Positions 26,304 to 36,590 of a DNA stretch of 64,000 nt are shown piece after piece (position 1 is the stretch's first letter; every line of letters starts with the position of its first letter). The notes beneath the pieces are model-generated. The model ran no database searches, was not told the origin of the DNA, and was given only the letters and a program-made list of their open reading frames with translations. Position numbers and translations under genes: made by a program. Origin of the DNA: Brevundimonas sp. SORGH_AS_0993 (GTDB lineage Bacteria; Pseudomonadota; Alphaproteobacteria; Caulobacterales; Caulobacteraceae); NCBI RefSeq assembly GCF_030818545.1, contig NZ_JAUTAH010000001.1:2299001-2363000 (forward strand), read 5' to 3'.

Positions 26304-28355
26304 ATGACCGACGCCGTCGCCGCCCCGAAGGGTCGGCTTGAACTGACCCTCCGCGCCCTGGTGCTGGGCTGCCTGCTGGCGGTGATCTTCACCGCCGCCA
26401 ACACCTATCTGGGCCTGCTGGTCGGCCTGACCTTCGCCTCGGCCATTCCGGCGGCGGTGATCTCGATGGCGGTGCTGAGGGCGTTCCGCACCTCGACCAT
26501 CTGGGAGAATATGACCGTCCAGACTGTGGCCTCGGTCGGCGGGGCCATGAGTTCGATCATCTTCGTCCTGCCGGGCCTGGTGATGATCGGCTGGTGGCTG
26601 GAGTTTCCGTTCTGGCAGTCGGTGGCGATCTGCATCCTGGGCGGCGTGCTGGGCGTGACCTTCTCGATCCCGCTGCGTCGGGCGCTGGTCACGGGCGGCG
26701 GCCTGCCCTACCCCGAAGGCGTCGCCGCCGCCGAGGTGCTGAAGGTCGGCTCGCGCGGGGCCGAACAGACCGAAAGCGCGGTGCGCGAGAACAAGTCCGG
26801 CCTGTGGGTCGTGGTCGCCGGCGCCGTCGTGTCGGCCGGTTACGCCCTCCTGGTCGCCGGTCGCGTCTTCGCCGGCGAGGCGGCCAGGTTCTTCAAGCTG
26901 CCGGCCGCGCTGGGCGGCGGGGCGACGGGCATGGGCTTCGGCATGCAGTTCGCCCTGCTGGGCGCCGGCCACCTGATCGGCCTGACCGTGGGCCTGGCCC
27001 AGCTGTTCGGCCTGGTGCTGGCCTGGGCCATCGCCGTGCCCATCCTGACCAGCCCGGACACCATCGCCTGGCTGACGGCGCACGGCATCCCGTCGATCGC
27101 CTCGACCCTGCCCGCCGGCGTCGGCGCCGAGGAGCTGGCGACCACCGTCTGGGCGCGCGAGGTGCGGTTCATGGGCGCGGGCGTCATCGGCGTCGCCGCC
27201 ATCTGGACCCTGATCAAACTGGCCGGTCCGCTGATCGGCGGCCTGACCTCGGCGCTGGCCGCCAACGCCAAACGCGCCCACGGCGAAGTGCTTGAGCGCA
27301 CCGAACAAGATTTGCCCATCAGACTGGTTGGCGGCGTTTCCGTCGTCTGCCTGATCGGCATCGCCGGCCTGCTGGCCTGGTTCGCGCAGAGCGCTCCGGC
27401 TCTCGCCGGATCGACCCCGCTGCTGGTGATCGGCGGTCTGGTCTATGTGGTGCTGATCGGTTTCGCCGTGGCGGCCATCTGCGGCTATATGGCCGGTCTG
27501 ATCGGTTCGTCGAACAGTCCCGTGTCGGGCGTCGGCATCCTGGCCATCGTCATCGCCTCGCTGCTGATGCTGGGCGTCATGGCCATCGCGGGCGTGCCGG
27601 CCGATCCGTCGATCATCGCCTTCGCCCTGATCGTGACGGCGGTCGTCTTCGCCGTCGCCGTCATCGCCAACGACAACCTTCAGGACCTGAAGACCGGCCA
27701 GCTGGTCGAGGCCACGCCCTGGCGCCAGCAGGTGGCCCTGATCGTCGGCGTCGGCGCGGGCGCTCTGGTCATTCCCTTCATCCTGAACCTCTTGAACCAG
27801 GCGTTCGGCTTCGAGGGCGGCCCGCCCGCCATCGTCGAGGGCGCCAAGACCCTGGCGGCGCCGCAGGCCACGCTGATCTCGGCCCTGGCGCGCGGCGTCA
27901 TCGGCGGCGACTTGCGCTGGGACCTGATCGGCCTGGGCGCGGCGATCGGCGTGGTCATCATCGTGCTGGACGCCGTCGTGTCCAAAGCGACCAAGGGCAA
28001 GGTCAAGCTGCCGCCGCTGGCTGTCGGCATCGGCTTCTATCTGCCGGCCGCCGTGACGACCATGCTGGTCATCGGCGCGGTCTGCGGCTGGATCTACGAC
28101 AAGGCCGTCTCCAGCACCCGCTACGCCGACGTGGCGCGTCGGATGGGCGTGCTGCTGGCCTCGGGCCTGATCGTGGGCGAAAGCCTGTTCGGCGTCTTCA
28201 CCGCCGGCGTCATCGTGGCGACCAGGGACGACGCCCCCTTCGCCATGCTGCCCGAGGGCTCGGTTTGGCCCGCCATGCTGGCCGGGATCGTCGGCTTCGC
28301 GGTCGCGGTCTTCGGCCTCTACGCCTGGACCCGGAGCCGGGCGCAGAAGGTCTAG
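26304..28355 (+). CDS. OPT-family oligopeptide transporter
   Basis: The 683-residue protein has about 14-16 membrane helices. It has OPT-family blocks: LPYPEGVAAAEVLKVG near residue 135, GSSNSPVSGVGI near residue 410, and a C-terminal GESLFGVFTAGVI. OPT proteins import small peptides or metal complexes by proton symport. The bacterial branch substrate here is unknown. The ATG at 26304 gives the usual family N terminus, and the in-frame ATG at 26235 would add an unrelated extension. Its stop overlaps the convergent ATPase gene's stop within CTAG. Confidence 0.9.
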   Translation: MTDAVAAPKGRLELTLRALVLGCLLAVIFTAANTYLGLLVGLTFASAIPAAVISMAVLRAFRTSTIWENMTVQTVASVGGAMSSIIFVLPGLVMIGWWLEFPFWQSVAICILGGVLGVTFSIPLRRALVTGGGLPYPEGVAAAEVLKVGSRGAEQTESAVRENKSGLWVVVAGAVVSAGYALLVAGRVFAGEAARFFKLPAALGGGATGMGFGMQFALLGAGHLIGLTVGLAQLFGLVLAWAIAVPILTSPDTIAWLTAHGIPSIASTLPAGVGAEELATTVWAREVRFMGAGVIGVAAIWTLIKLAGPLIGGLTSALAANAKRAHGEVLERTEQDLPIRLVGGVSVVCLIGIAGLLAWFAQSAPALAGSTPLLVIGGLVYVVLIGFAVAAICGYMAGLIGSSNSPVSGVGILAIVIASLLMLGVMAIAGVPADPSIIAFALIVTAVVFAVAVIANDNLQDLKTGQLVEATPWRQQVALIVGVGAGALVIPFILNLLNQAFGFEGGPPAIVEGAKTLAAPQATLISALARGVIGGDLRWDLIGLGAAIGVVIIVLDAVVSKATKGKVKLPPLAVGIGFYLPAAVTTMLVIGAVCGWIYDKAVSSTRYADVARRMGVLLASGLIVGESLFGVFTAGVIVATRDDAPFAMLPEGSVWPAMLAGIVGFAVAVFGLYAWTRSRAQKV

Positions 28356-28894
28356 GGTCGACCCAGGCCGATCTGGTCCAAAACGAAGGCGACCCGCTCA
28401 ACGATGGTCGCCTTCGGCAATTCCACGAGCTCGTATCCGTAGTCTGGATAGACGGCGGCCATGGCGGCGAAGGTCCGCTCAGCCTCGTCGAAGTCCTGTC
28501 GGCGTTCCGCATCCTGACCGAATATCTCGGGCCAGGGCGGCGCGATGAAGACCCTGGGATTATAGCGCAGGGTGCGAGCGGCCCGATCCATTTCCCTCGA
28601 AATCGGCAGGTCGCACAAGGTCAGATAGCCGATCACGTCGGGCACGCCCCGATCATGAAAGGTCAGCCGCCCGCTGTCCTGACTGCGGCCATGGGCGGCG
28701 ATGTCGTGGTCCAGCATCCTCTGCGCGAACAGGGCGCGATCACGCCAGGGCAGGGCCTCGCCCCCCAATCTCTGTTCCTCGCGGATGACGGCCCGTCCAG
28801 CCTCGGGTTCGACCGCATACCCCGCCTGCGCCAGGGCTTCGAGCAAGGTGGTCTTGCCCTAGCCCGGCCCGCCCGTCAGCACCACGCCGGTCAT
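28352..28894 (-). pseudogene. AAA-type ATPase with in-frame stop in Walker A
   Basis: The reading frame starts [11 protein letters not shown], then TAG (28861-28859), then GKTTLLEALAQAG, all in one frame. The stop therefore replaces the single variable residue of GGPGxGKTTL; a TCG (Ser) codon would need only one base change. The rest is intact: AGRAVIREEQ, FHDRGVPDVIGYL (Walker B-like), and a C-terminal RVAFVLDQIGL. It belongs to a family of small predicted ATPases (AAA_28 type). The start overlaps the ubiG stop by four bases. It is either a nonsense pseudogene or a base-call error, and the remaining 164-residue frame would lack the P-loop glycines. Confidence 0.85.
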
Positions 28895-29709
28895 GCGTCT
28901 CGCGTCGCGACCATCATATAGTTGATGCCCGCGTCGTCCGACGGGCTCCAGCGGTCGTTCAGCGGATCGTAGTTCAGGCCGTAGGGGCCTTCGACCGTCA
29001 CCGGCTCGGCGGCCAGCATGGCGCGGATTTCGTCGGGCTTCAGGAACTGGCGCCAGTCGTGCGTCCCGGCCGGCACCCAGCGCAGGACGTATTCCGCCGC
29101 CACCTTGCCCAGGGCCAGCGACTTCAGCGTGCGGTTCAGGGTGGCGACCATCATCACCCCGCCCGGCCGGACCAGGCGCGAACAGGCGCGCACGAAGCCT
29201 TCCGGGTCGGCGACGTGTTCGATCACCTCCATCGTCAGGACGACGTCGAAGGGGCCGGCGCCCTCGGCCTCGATCTGTTCGACCGTGGCGGCGCGATAGG
29301 CGATGTCCAGCCCCACCATCTCGGCATGGGCGCGGGCGGTGCCGATGTTCTCGGACGAGGCGTCGATGGCGGCGACGGTGAAGCCCATCCGCCGCATCGG
29401 CTCGGCGATCAGCCCGCCGCCGCAGCCCACGTCCAGCAGGGTCAGCCCCTCGAACGGCCGGCGCGCGGTCGAATCGCGGCCCAGTCGGGCGCACAGTTGC
29501 TCGCGGATCAGCTTCAGACGCGCCGGATTGAACCGATGCAGCGGGGCGAACGGCCCGTGCGCGTCCCACCATTCCGCCGCCTGGGCCGAGAAACGGGCGA
29601 CGTCGGCGGGGTCGATCGATGCGCCGAAAGCGCCCTCGGACGAATTTTGCGAAAAACCATGCCCGTCACGGGGTAGTCGAGCGGGGGCGGCGCCGTTAGA
29701 AGCGGTCAT
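28891..29709 (-). CDS. ubiG: Ubiquinone biosynthesis O-methyltransferase UbiG
   Basis: UbiG performs both O-methylations of the ubiquinone ring using S-adenosylmethionine. The 272-residue length is normal. It has the SAM motif [36 protein letters not shown] near the N terminus (ubiG-typical WWD), [13 protein letters not shown] and [22 protein letters not shown] (described by its key residues N-R-T, A-E-Y, L-x-W-V-P). It is divergent from lysC across 56 bp, as in other Caulobacterales. The ATPase gene follows with a 4-base overlap. Confidence 0.95.
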   Translation of the reverse strand: MTASNGAAPARLPRDGHGFSQNSSEGAFGASIDPADVARFSAQAAEWWDAHGPFAPLHRFNPARLKLIREQLCARLGRDSTARRPFEGLTLLDVGCGGGLIAEPMRRMGFTVAAIDASSENIGTARAHAEMVGLDIAYRAATVEQIEAEGAGPFDVVLTMEVIEHVADPEGFVRACSRLVRPGGVMMVATLNRTLKSLALGKVAAEYVLRWVPAGTHDWRQFLKPDEIRAMLAAEPVTVEGPYGLNYDPLNDRWSPSDDAGINYMMVATRDA

Positions 29710-29765
29710 GACGCGAGGGATGGACCTTCGCGCCCTTTCACGCAAGCAGGGGGCGAAACGCCACG

Positions 29766-31055
29766 ATGACGCGGCCCGATTCTTCACGATCTGCGACGAC
29801 ACGACTGGTGATGAAGTTCGGCGGCACCTCGATGGGCGACCTCGAACGCATCCGGCGCGCGGCCCGCATCGTCGCGGCGGAAGTCGCCGTCGGCAAGAAG
29901 GTCTCCGTCGTCGTCTCCGCCATGGCGGGCAAGACCAACGAACTGGTCGCCTGGACCGACGGCGCCGGCCCGGCCGCCTCCGGCCTGCCCCTGTCGGAAG
30001 ACGAATACGATGTGGTCGTGGCCTCTGGCGAGCAGGTGACGGCCGGTCTTTTGGCCATGACGCTTCGCAACATGGGCCATAATGCGCGCTCATGGATGGG
30101 GTGGCAGGTGCCGATCGTCACCGACGACGCCCACGGTCGCGCCCGCATCGTCGACATCCCTGGCGAAACGCTGGGCGCCGCCGTCGACAGCGGACAGATC
30201 GCGGTCGTTCCCGGCTTTCAGGGCGTGACGCCCGAGGGCAAGATCACCACCCTGGGTCGCGGCGGTTCGGACACCTCGGCGGTGGCGGTGGCGGCGGCCC
30301 TGGGTTGCCCGTGCGACATCTACACCGACGTGGACGGCGTCTACACCACCGACCCGCGCATCGAGAGCCGCGCGCGGCGGTTGAACAAGGTCTCCTACGA
30401 GGAGATGCTGGAAATGGCCTCCCTGGGCGCCAAGGTGCTTCAAACCCGCTCGGTCGAGCTGGCCATGGCCAAACAGGTGCCTGTGCGGGTGCTGTCCAGC
30501 TTTATCGAACCTGACGAAAACGGCGCCCTGCCCCACGAGGCCGGCACCCTGATCTGCGACGAGGAGGAGATCGTGGAAAAACGCATCGTGTCCGGCGTGA
30601 CCATGAGCCGCGACGAGGCCCGCATCACCCTGCTGGGCCTGTCCGACCGGGTGGACGCCCCCGCCGACGTCTTCACCCGCCTGGCCGAGGCCAACGTCAA
30701 TGTCGACATGATCGTCCAGAGCCAGGCCCGAACGGCCGGCACGGTCAATCTGACCTTCACGACCGGCCGTCGCGACGCCGTGCGCGCCGCCGAGCTGATG
30801 ACCGCCGCCAAGGACCTGCTCGGCTTCGAGGAGATCCGCGTGGACGAGGACGTGGCCAAGGTGTCGGTCGTCGGCGTCGGCATGCGCAGCCACGCGGGCG
30901 TGGCCCAGACCATGTTCAAGGCCCTGGCCGACAAGGGCGTGAAGTTTCAGGCCATCTCGACGTCCGAGATCAAGATCAGCGTGCTGATCGACGCGGCCTA
31001 TGCCGAACTGGCCGTGCGCGCCCTGCATTCGGCCTATGGGCTGGAAGCGGTATAG
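29766..31055 (+). CDS. lysC: Aspartate kinase
   Basis: Aspartokinase makes aspartyl-phosphate, the first step to lysine, threonine, methionine and diaminopimelate for peptidoglycan. The 429-residue protein has the kinase signature [28 protein letters not shown] and [16 protein letters not shown]. Two C-terminal ACT domains (about 285-429) typically give feedback control by lysine and/or threonine. The start at 29766 leaves a 15-residue lead before MKFGG; the ATG at 29811 is an alternative. ptsP follows 44 bp downstream. Confidence 0.97.
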   Translation: MTRPDSSRSATTRLVMKFGGTSMGDLERIRRAARIVAAEVAVGKKVSVVVSAMAGKTNELVAWTDGAGPAASGLPLSEDEYDVVVASGEQVTAGLLAMTLRNMGHNARSWMGWQVPIVTDDAHGRARIVDIPGETLGAAVDSGQIAVVPGFQGVTPEGKITTLGRGGSDTSAVAVAAALGCPCDIYTDVDGVYTTDPRIESRARRLNKVSYEEMLEMASLGAKVLQTRSVELAMAKQVPVRVLSSFIEPDENGALPHEAGTLICDEEEIVEKRIVSGVTMSRDEARITLLGLSDRVDAPADVFTRLAEANVNVDMIVQSQARTAGTVNLTFTTGRRDAVRAAELMTAAKDLLGFEEIRVDEDVAKVSVVGVGMRSHAGVAQTMFKALADKGVKFQAISTSEIKISVLIDAAYAELAVRALHSAYGLEAV

Positions 31056-31099
31056 GGTGAACTGAACCGGCGCTGCGGCGCCCAGAGGCGGGAGAACGG

Positions 31100-33376
31100 A
31101 TGCCGGCAGGCGGCGCGATGACCCGAGGACCCCGGATCCTCCTGCGCCAGATCCGCGAGGCTCTGGGCGGGGCCGGTGCGGGCGCCACCCCGGCCCAGGA
31201 TCGCCTGAACATGGTCGTGCGGATCATCGCCCGCTCCATGGTCGCCGAGGTCTGCTCCATCTATCTGCGCCGGGCCTCGGGCGAGCTGGAGCTGTTCGCC
31301 ACCGAGGGCCTGAATCCCGACGCCGTTCACGCCACCCGCCTGCGCCCCGGCGAGGGCCTGGTGGGCGAGGTCGCGCGCCTGGCCCAGCCGATCAGCCTGT
31401 CGGACGCGCCGGCCCACCCGGCCTTCTCCTATCGGCCCGAAACGGGCGAAGACCCCTATCACGCCTTCCTGGGCGCGCCCCTGCTGCGCGGCGGCCGGGC
31501 CATCGGCGTCCTGGTCGTTCAGAACCGCACCGAGCGGCGCTATGACGAGGAGGAGGTCGAGGACATCCAGACCATCGCCATGGTCCTGTCCGAGACGGTG
31601 GCCTCCGGCGAACTGCTGGATCAGGACGAACTGCGCGACGTCGAACTGGCGCCCCACCGGCCCGAGCGGCTGAAGGGCCAGAAGTTCGCCGAGGGCCTGG
31701 CCTTCGGCCATGTGGTCCTGCACGAGGCGCCTCTGCCGCCCGAAAAGCTGCTCAGCGACGATCCGGGCATGGAGGAGGCGCGGCTCAAACTGGCCCTGGC
31801 CTCGCTGAAGACCAGTCTGGACGCCATGCTGGACAAGGGACAGGGCCTGGGCGGTCCCTCGTTCGAGGTGCTGGAGACCTATCGGATGTTCGCCGACGAC
31901 CGGGGCTGGAACCGGTCGCTGGAAGAGGCGGTGAGGAACGGCCTGACGGCCGAGGCGGCGGTGGACCGGGTGCGAAACGAGCATCGCGCCCGCTTCGCCC
32001 AGGCCCGCGACCCCTATATCCGCGAGCGGCTGCACGATTTCGAGGACCTGGCCAACCGCCTGCTGCGCGTCCTGGCGGGCGACAAGCCGGGCGAGCGGGA
32101 ACTGCCCGACGACGCGATACTGGTGGCCCGCAACCTCGGGCCCGCCGACCTCCTGGAATATCCGCGCGACAAGCTGAAGGGCCTGCTGCTGGAGGAGGGT
32201 TCGGCCGCCAGCCACGCCGCCATCGTGGCCCGCGCGCTGCAAATTCCCTGCGTCGGCCGTCTGATGGGGCTGCGCGACCGCCTGTCCGAAGGCGACATGG
32301 TCATCGCCGACGGCGAAACGGGCGAGGCCTACCTGCGTCCCCGCCCCGACATGTTGGAGGCGATCCAGTCCCGCATGGACGTGCGCCAGCAGCGTCAGGC
32401 CGAGTTCGCCCAGCTGCGCGACACGCCCGCCGTCACCCTGGACGGCCAGCGGATCATGGTCCTGACCAACGCCGGCCTGGCGGTCGATCTGGAGAACATG
32501 GCCGAGACGGGGGCCGAGGGCATCGGCCTGTTCCGCACCGAATTCCAGTTCATGGTCTCGGACGAACTGCCCCGCCTGGACGCCCAGACGGCCCTCTACA
32601 CGCTGGTTCTGGACGCCGCGGGCGACAAGCCCGTGACTTTCCGCACCCTGGACATCGGCGGCGACAAGGTCCTGCCCTATCTGGAGGCCGAGCGGGAGGA
32701 GAACCCCGCCCTGGGCCGCCGCGCCATTCGCCTGGGCCTGGACCGGCCGTCCCTGTTGCGGATGCAGCTGCGCGCCCTGCTGTCGGCGGGCGCGGGGCGC
32801 GAGTTGCGGGTCATGTTCCCCATGATCGCCACGGTGGACGAGTTCCGGGCCGCGCGCGAACTGGTCGAGGTCGAATGCGCCTGGGCGCGCCGTCGGGGCC
32901 GGGCGCTTCCGGCCCTGCTGCGGGTCGGGGCCATGATCGAATGTCCGTCCCTGCTGTGGCATCTGGACGCGCTTCTGCCCCTGACGGACTTCGTCTCCAT
33001 CGGCACCAACGACCTGTTCCAGTACATGTACGCCGCCGACCGGACCAATCCCCTGGTGTCGGACCGCTACGATCCCCTGTCGCCGCCGACCCTGCGCGCG
33101 TTGCAGACGATCCAGAAGGCGTGCGCCGACACGGGCACGCCCGTCTCCATCTGCGGCGAGCTGGCAGGTCGTCCGCTGGAGGCCTTCGCCCTGATCGCTC
33201 TGGGTTTCACCCGCCTGTCGGCGCCGGCCGGCGGCGTCGGCCCGGTCAAGCGCATGATCCTCTCGGCCGACCTGGGCGCGGCGCGGCGCGGCCTGTCCAA
33301 TCTGTTGAACCTATCGACCGGCTCGGTGCGCAACGAGATACAGGCCCTGGCCCGAAAGCTGAACGTCGCGGCCTGA
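31100..33376 (+). CDS. ptsP: PEP-protein phosphotransferase PtsP (enzyme I-Ntr)
   Basis: PtsP starts the nitrogen phosphotransferase relay, passing phosphate from PEP to NPr and EIIA-Ntr. The 758-residue protein has an N-terminal GAF domain (about 25-170), which in other systems senses glutamine. The HPr-binding domain comes next, then the phospho-His loop GSAASHAAIVARAL, and the PEP-binding barrel with GIGLFRTEFQFM, FRTLDIGGDK, SIGTNDLFQYMYAADR and the C-terminal CGELAGRP (catalytic Cys). In Caulobacter this relay influences (p)ppGpp control. It follows lysC, as is common in the order. Confidence 0.96.
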   Translation: MPAGGAMTRGPRILLRQIREALGGAGAGATPAQDRLNMVVRIIARSMVAEVCSIYLRRASGELELFATEGLNPDAVHATRLRPGEGLVGEVARLAQPISLSDAPAHPAFSYRPETGEDPYHAFLGAPLLRGGRAIGVLVVQNRTERRYDEEEVEDIQTIAMVLSETVASGELLDQDELRDVELAPHRPERLKGQKFAEGLAFGHVVLHEAPLPPEKLLSDDPGMEEARLKLALASLKTSLDAMLDKGQGLGGPSFEVLETYRMFADDRGWNRSLEEAVRNGLTAEAAVDRVRNEHRARFAQARDPYIRERLHDFEDLANRLLRVLAGDKPGERELPDDAILVARNLGPADLLEYPRDKLKGLLLEEGSAASHAAIVARALQIPCVGRLMGLRDRLSEGDMVIADGETGEAYLRPRPDMLEAIQSRMDVRQQRQAEFAQLRDTPAVTLDGQRIMVLTNAGLAVDLENMAETGAEGIGLFRTEFQFMVSDELPRLDAQTALYTLVLDAAGDKPVTFRTLDIGGDKVLPYLEAEREENPALGRRAIRLGLDRPSLLRMQLRALLSAGAGRELRVMFPMIATVDEFRAARELVEVECAWARRRGRALPALLRVGAMIECPSLLWHLDALLPLTDFVSIGTNDLFQYMYAADRTNPLVSDRYDPLSPPTLRALQTIQKACADTGTPVSICGELAGRPLEAFALIALGFTRLSAPAGGVGPVKRMILSADLGAARRGLSNLLNLSTGSVRNEIQALARKLNVAA

Positions 33377-33477
33377 CCGTCCGTTTTTCAATCGCTTGCG
33401 CGGCCGAACCGGCTTTCTGCGCGCCCTGGTCGATGGCGGCGCCATATTGCCCGCCGGACAGGGGAGGGGACGGCGAT

Positions 33478-33513
33478 TTCGGACTATTCGGACTGTTCGG
33501 ACTGTTCGGACTC
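33478..33513. repeat. Four tandem copies of a 9-bp unit (TTCGGACTN)
   Basis: TTCGGACTA, TTCGGACTG, TTCGGACTG and TTCGGACTC run head to tail in the gap after ptsP, followed by a short T run. The gap of roughly 280 bp between ptsP and the RodZ-like gene otherwise shows only G+C-rich sequence without a gene I can support. It is a minisatellite likely to vary in copy number. Confidence 0.85.
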
Positions 33514-33658
33514 TGTTTTTAATCGGTCCGACCGTCCATCGTCGCCGGGCCTCAGGCGTCGGTTGAAGCGGACCGGGCCATCCTCTACTAGGGCGATCGG
33601 ATCGGGCGGCGAAGGCGCGTCCGGGTCAATGCCCAGCAGGCGTAGGGAACCAGGCGTC

Positions 33659-34807
33659 ATGACGCTGCCAACGGGACCGGGTCCCGACCAGTCGCAGGCT
33701 TTTTCGGACGGACAGGACATGACTTCTGTCCTGGACGCGGCCGCGACCCTGGGCGGGGCTTTGCGCACCGCGCGCGAACGTTGGGGCAAGTCGCTGGCCG
33801 ACCTGGCCGCCGAGACCAAGGTTCATCGCCGCTTCCTGACCGCCCTGGAGCAGAACGACTGGTCGTCCCTGCCGTCGCGGGTCTTCGCCCTGGGCTATGT
33901 CCGCGCCTACGCCGGCGCCCTGGGCCTGGACGCGCAGTCGGCGGTCGAACGGTTCAAGCGCGAAAGCCCCGACACCTCCACGCCCCTGAAGCCGCCGGTG
34001 GGCATCGCCTTCGAGGACGTGAAGCGCCAGTCGCCGCGCATCGTCGCCGGCGTCGTCGTCGTGGTCCTGGCCGTGATCGGCTGGAACGTGTTCCAGCGCG
34101 TCAGCCTGCTGCGCGCCCCTCGCGACTCCGATATCGCCGCCGTGCCCGACAGCTGGCGGGCCAGGAACGACGGCTCCATCGCCCTGGGAGCGCCCAAGGC
34201 CGCGCCGCCGGACCAGACGACCCCCGCCCTCTATGTCACGCCGGGGCTTGAGGCCCAGCTGGCCGGGGTCGATCCGAACGACCCCGAGGCCATGGCCGCC
34301 CTGGCCGCCGCCAAGGACCAGGGGCCGGTGCAGAAGGCTTTCAATCCGCGCGGCGCCGTCTATGGGGCGCCGGCCAACGCCTCACAGGTGGTGATCCAGG
34401 CCCGCAAGCCCGGCGCCCTGGTCGTCCGCATCGGCGAGAACCAGGCCCTGTTCGCCCGCCAGATGGCCGCCGGCGAGGCCTGGCGCGCGCCCATGGGTCT
34501 GACGGCGACCATCGACGTCTCCGACCCGGCGGTCTTCGACGTCTATCTGAACGGGGAATACGACGGGCCGCTGCCCGCCGTCCTGACGCCCCTGGCCCAG
34601 CTGAACGCCCGCGCCGGCCAGGCCGCCCGCGCGCTGGCCGAGGCCCAGGCCCGCGCCCAGGTTCAAGCTCAGGTTCAGGCCCAGGCCCAGACTCAGGCCC
34701 AGACTCAGGCCCAGACTCAGGCGGCCCCTCGCGCCGCCGTGGCCGCCCCCGCCGTGCGGTCTGCGACGCCGTCCCCGTCCGCTCCGTCCGCTTCCGCGCC
34801 GAACTGA
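33659..34807 (+). CDS. RodZ-like helix-turn-helix membrane protein
   Basis: The protein has 382 residues from the chosen start. An N-terminal RodZ-type HTH (LRTARERWGKSLADLAAETKVHRRFL, described; then ALEQNDWSSLPSRVFALGYVRAYA) is followed by a charged stretch, one transmembrane helix (IVAGVVVVVLAVIGWNVF) and a periplasmic domain with DUF4115-like features (VVIQARKPGALVVRIG, LTATIDVSDPAVFDVYLNG). This is the layout of RodZ, the MreB-associated cell-shape protein. The C terminus is a Q/A/T-rich repeat tail. A later ATG at 33719, just before the HTH, is an alternative start. Confidence 0.82.
   Translation: MTLPTGPGPDQSQAFSDGQDMTSVLDAAATLGGALRTARERWGKSLADLAAETKVHRRFLTALEQNDWSSLPSRVFALGYVRAYAGALGLDAQSAVERFKRESPDTSTPLKPPVGIAFEDVKRQSPRIVAGVVVVVLAVIGWNVFQRVSLLRAPRDSDIAAVPDSWRARNDGSIALGAPKAAPPDQTTPALYVTPGLEAQLAGVDPNDPEAMAALAAAKDQGPVQKAFNPRGAVYGAPANASQVVIQARKPGALVVRIGENQALFARQMAAGEAWRAPMGLTATIDVSDPAVFDVYLNGEYDGPLPAVLTPLAQLNARAGQAARALAEAQARAQVQAQVQAQAQTQAQTQAQTQAAPRAAVAAPAVRSATPSPSAPSASAPN
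34658..34720. repeat. Gln/Ala/Thr coding tandem repeat in RodZ-like gene
   Basis: A 12-bp unit, CAGGCCCAGACT, repeats three times after related CAG-GTT and CAG-GCC units, encoding QAQV/QAQT repeats. The last copies are identical at DNA level, so copy number may change by slippage without shifting the frame. Confidence 0.85.
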
Positions 34808-34855
34808 TCGGTCCGCCGTGGTCCCGCCGTCATCCTCGGCCTATATGAGCACCCG

Positions 34856-35992
34856 ATGAGCGACCATACCCACGTCCGACCCTGGCGCCATATCGAGCGT
34901 CGCAAGAGCCGCCAGATCCGGGTCGGCTCGGTCCTGGTCGGCGGCGACGCCCCGATCAGCGTCCAGTCGATGACCAACACCCCGACCTCGGACGCTGCCG
35001 CCACCCTCGACCAGATCCGCCAGCTGGAAGAGGCCGGCGCCGACATCGTGCGCGTCTCCTGCCCGGACGAGGACTCGACCGCCGCCTTCAGGACCATCGC
35101 CCGCGAGGCCAGGGTTCCCCTGGTGGCCGACATCCATTTCCATTACCGCCGGGGCATCGAGGCGGCTCAGGCCGGGGCCGCCTGTCTTCGGATCAACCCC
35201 GGCAACATCGGCAGCGCCGACCGGGTGCGCGAGGTCATCCAGGCCGCCAAGGATCACGGCTGCTCCATGCGGATCGGCGTGAACGCCGGCAGTCTGGAGA
35301 AGGAACTGCTGGAGAAATACGGCGAACCCTGCCCCGACGCCATGGTCGAGAGCGCCCTGAACCACGCCCGCATCCTGCAGGACCACGACTTCCACGAGTT
35401 CAAGATCTCGGTGAAGGCGTCAGACCCCTTCCTGACCGTCGCCGCCTATCAGCAACTGGCCGACGCCATCGACTGCCCCCTGCACCTGGGCGTGACCGAG
35501 GCGGGGCCGCTGCGCACCGGCACCATCAAGTCCGCCATCGGCATGGGGTCGATGCTGTGGGCCGGGATCGGCGACACCATCCGCGTGTCGCTGGCCGCCG
35601 ATCCGGTCGAGGAGATCAAGGTCGGCTTCGACATCCTGAAGTCGCTGGGCCTGCGTCACCGGGGCGTCAACATCATCGCCTGCCCGTCCTGCGCGCGTCA
35701 GGGCTTCAACGTCATCGAGACGGTGGCCCTGCTGGAAGAGAAGCTGGCCCATATTTCGACGCCCATGAGCCTGTCGGTGATCGGCTGCGTCGTGAACGGC
35801 CCGGGCGAGGCCCTCTATACCGACATCGGCTTCACCGGCGGCGGCAAGGGGGCGGGCATGATCTATCTGAACGGCAAGATCGCCCACAAACAGGCCAACG
35901 ACGGCATGATCGACCACATCGTCGACCTGGTCGAACGGAAGGCCGCCGAACTGGACGCGGCCCGCGCGCGCCAGGTCCAGGCGGCGGAATAG
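34856..35992 (+). CDS. ispG: 4-hydroxy-3-methylbut-2-enyl diphosphate synthase (flavodoxin)
   Basis: IspG (GcpE) converts ME-cPP to HMBPP in the MEP isoprenoid pathway, using a 4Fe-4S cluster. The 378-residue protein has [43 protein letters not shown] and SIAGVG-type core blocks. The three cluster cysteines are in [10 protein letters not shown] (C-x2-C) and GCVVNGPGE. Length and motifs are normal. It lies 48 bp after the RodZ-like gene, an arrangement often seen in alphaproteobacteria. Confidence 0.97.
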   Translation: MSDHTHVRPWRHIERRKSRQIRVGSVLVGGDAPISVQSMTNTPTSDAAATLDQIRQLEEAGADIVRVSCPDEDSTAAFRTIAREARVPLVADIHFHYRRGIEAAQAGAACLRINPGNIGSADRVREVIQAAKDHGCSMRIGVNAGSLEKELLEKYGEPCPDAMVESALNHARILQDHDFHEFKISVKASDPFLTVAAYQQLADAIDCPLHLGVTEAGPLRTGTIKSAIGMGSMLWAGIGDTIRVSLAADPVEEIKVGFDILKSLGLRHRGVNIIACPSCARQGFNVIETVALLEEKLAHISTPMSLSVIGCVVNGPGEALYTDIGFTGGGKGAGMIYLNGKIAHKQANDGMIDHIVDLVERKAAELDAARARQVQAAE

Positions 35993-36105
35993 GCTCCGCC
36001 GCCCTCTCCCATGTCACTGTTCCGTGATTGACGACGCCTGGGTCGGCATGCAACCTGAGCATTAGACCCGTCCGGAGAGGCGGGTCGTTCTGATATGGGG
36101 CTTCC

Positions 36106-36588
36106 ATGACTTCCAAGACCTTCGCGCGCTTTGGCGTGCGTGCGCTCGCGCTCGTCGGCGTGGCGCTTTCCGTGCCGGCCTGCGCCACCGTGACGCGCGG
36201 CACCACCCAGAAATTCACCGTGGAGAGCACGCCCCCCGGCGCGCACGTCTCCACCTCGAACGGCTTCGAATGCGTCTCGACCCCCTGCACCTTCCGCATG
36301 TCGCGCAAGGACGGGTTCAATGTGACCGTGTCCAAGGACGGCTACGTCTCCCAGACCGTGGAAGTGACCAGCAGCATGTCCGGCGCCGGCGGCGCGGCCC
36401 TGGCCGGCAACGTCCTGGTCGGCGGCCTGATCGGCGGCGCGGTGGACGCCACCTCCGGCGCCCTGAACGACCTGAAGCCCAATCCGCTGACGGTGACGCT
36501 GCGCACCCCGGCCGAGGAAGCGGCGGCGGCCCGCACCCCGGCCCCGGCTGCGCCCGCGACCGCGCCCGCCCCGACGGGATCGCACTGA
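36106..36588 (+). CDS. PEGA-like lipoprotein
   Basis: The 160-residue protein has a signal with lipobox VPAC near residue 26. A PEGA-like beta segment follows (ESTPPGAHVSTSNG, CVSTPCTFRMSRKDGFNVTVSKDGYVSQT by key residues: P-P-G-A, T-P-C, K-D-G-Y). Next come a Gly-rich hydrophobic segment (GAGGAALAGNVLVGGLIGGA) and a proline/alanine-rich tail. PEGA domains are surface- or periplasm-exposed modules of unknown role. The next lipoprotein gene starts 2 bp after the stop, so they form an operon. Confidence 0.75.
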   Translation: MTSKTFARFGVRALALVGVALSVPACATVTRGTTQKFTVESTPPGAHVSTSNGFECVSTPCTFRMSRKDGFNVTVSKDGYVSQTVEVTSSMSGAGGAALAGNVLVGGLIGGAVDATSGALNDLKPNPLTVTLRTPAEEAAAARTPAPAAPATAPAPTGSH

Positions 36589-36590
36589 GG

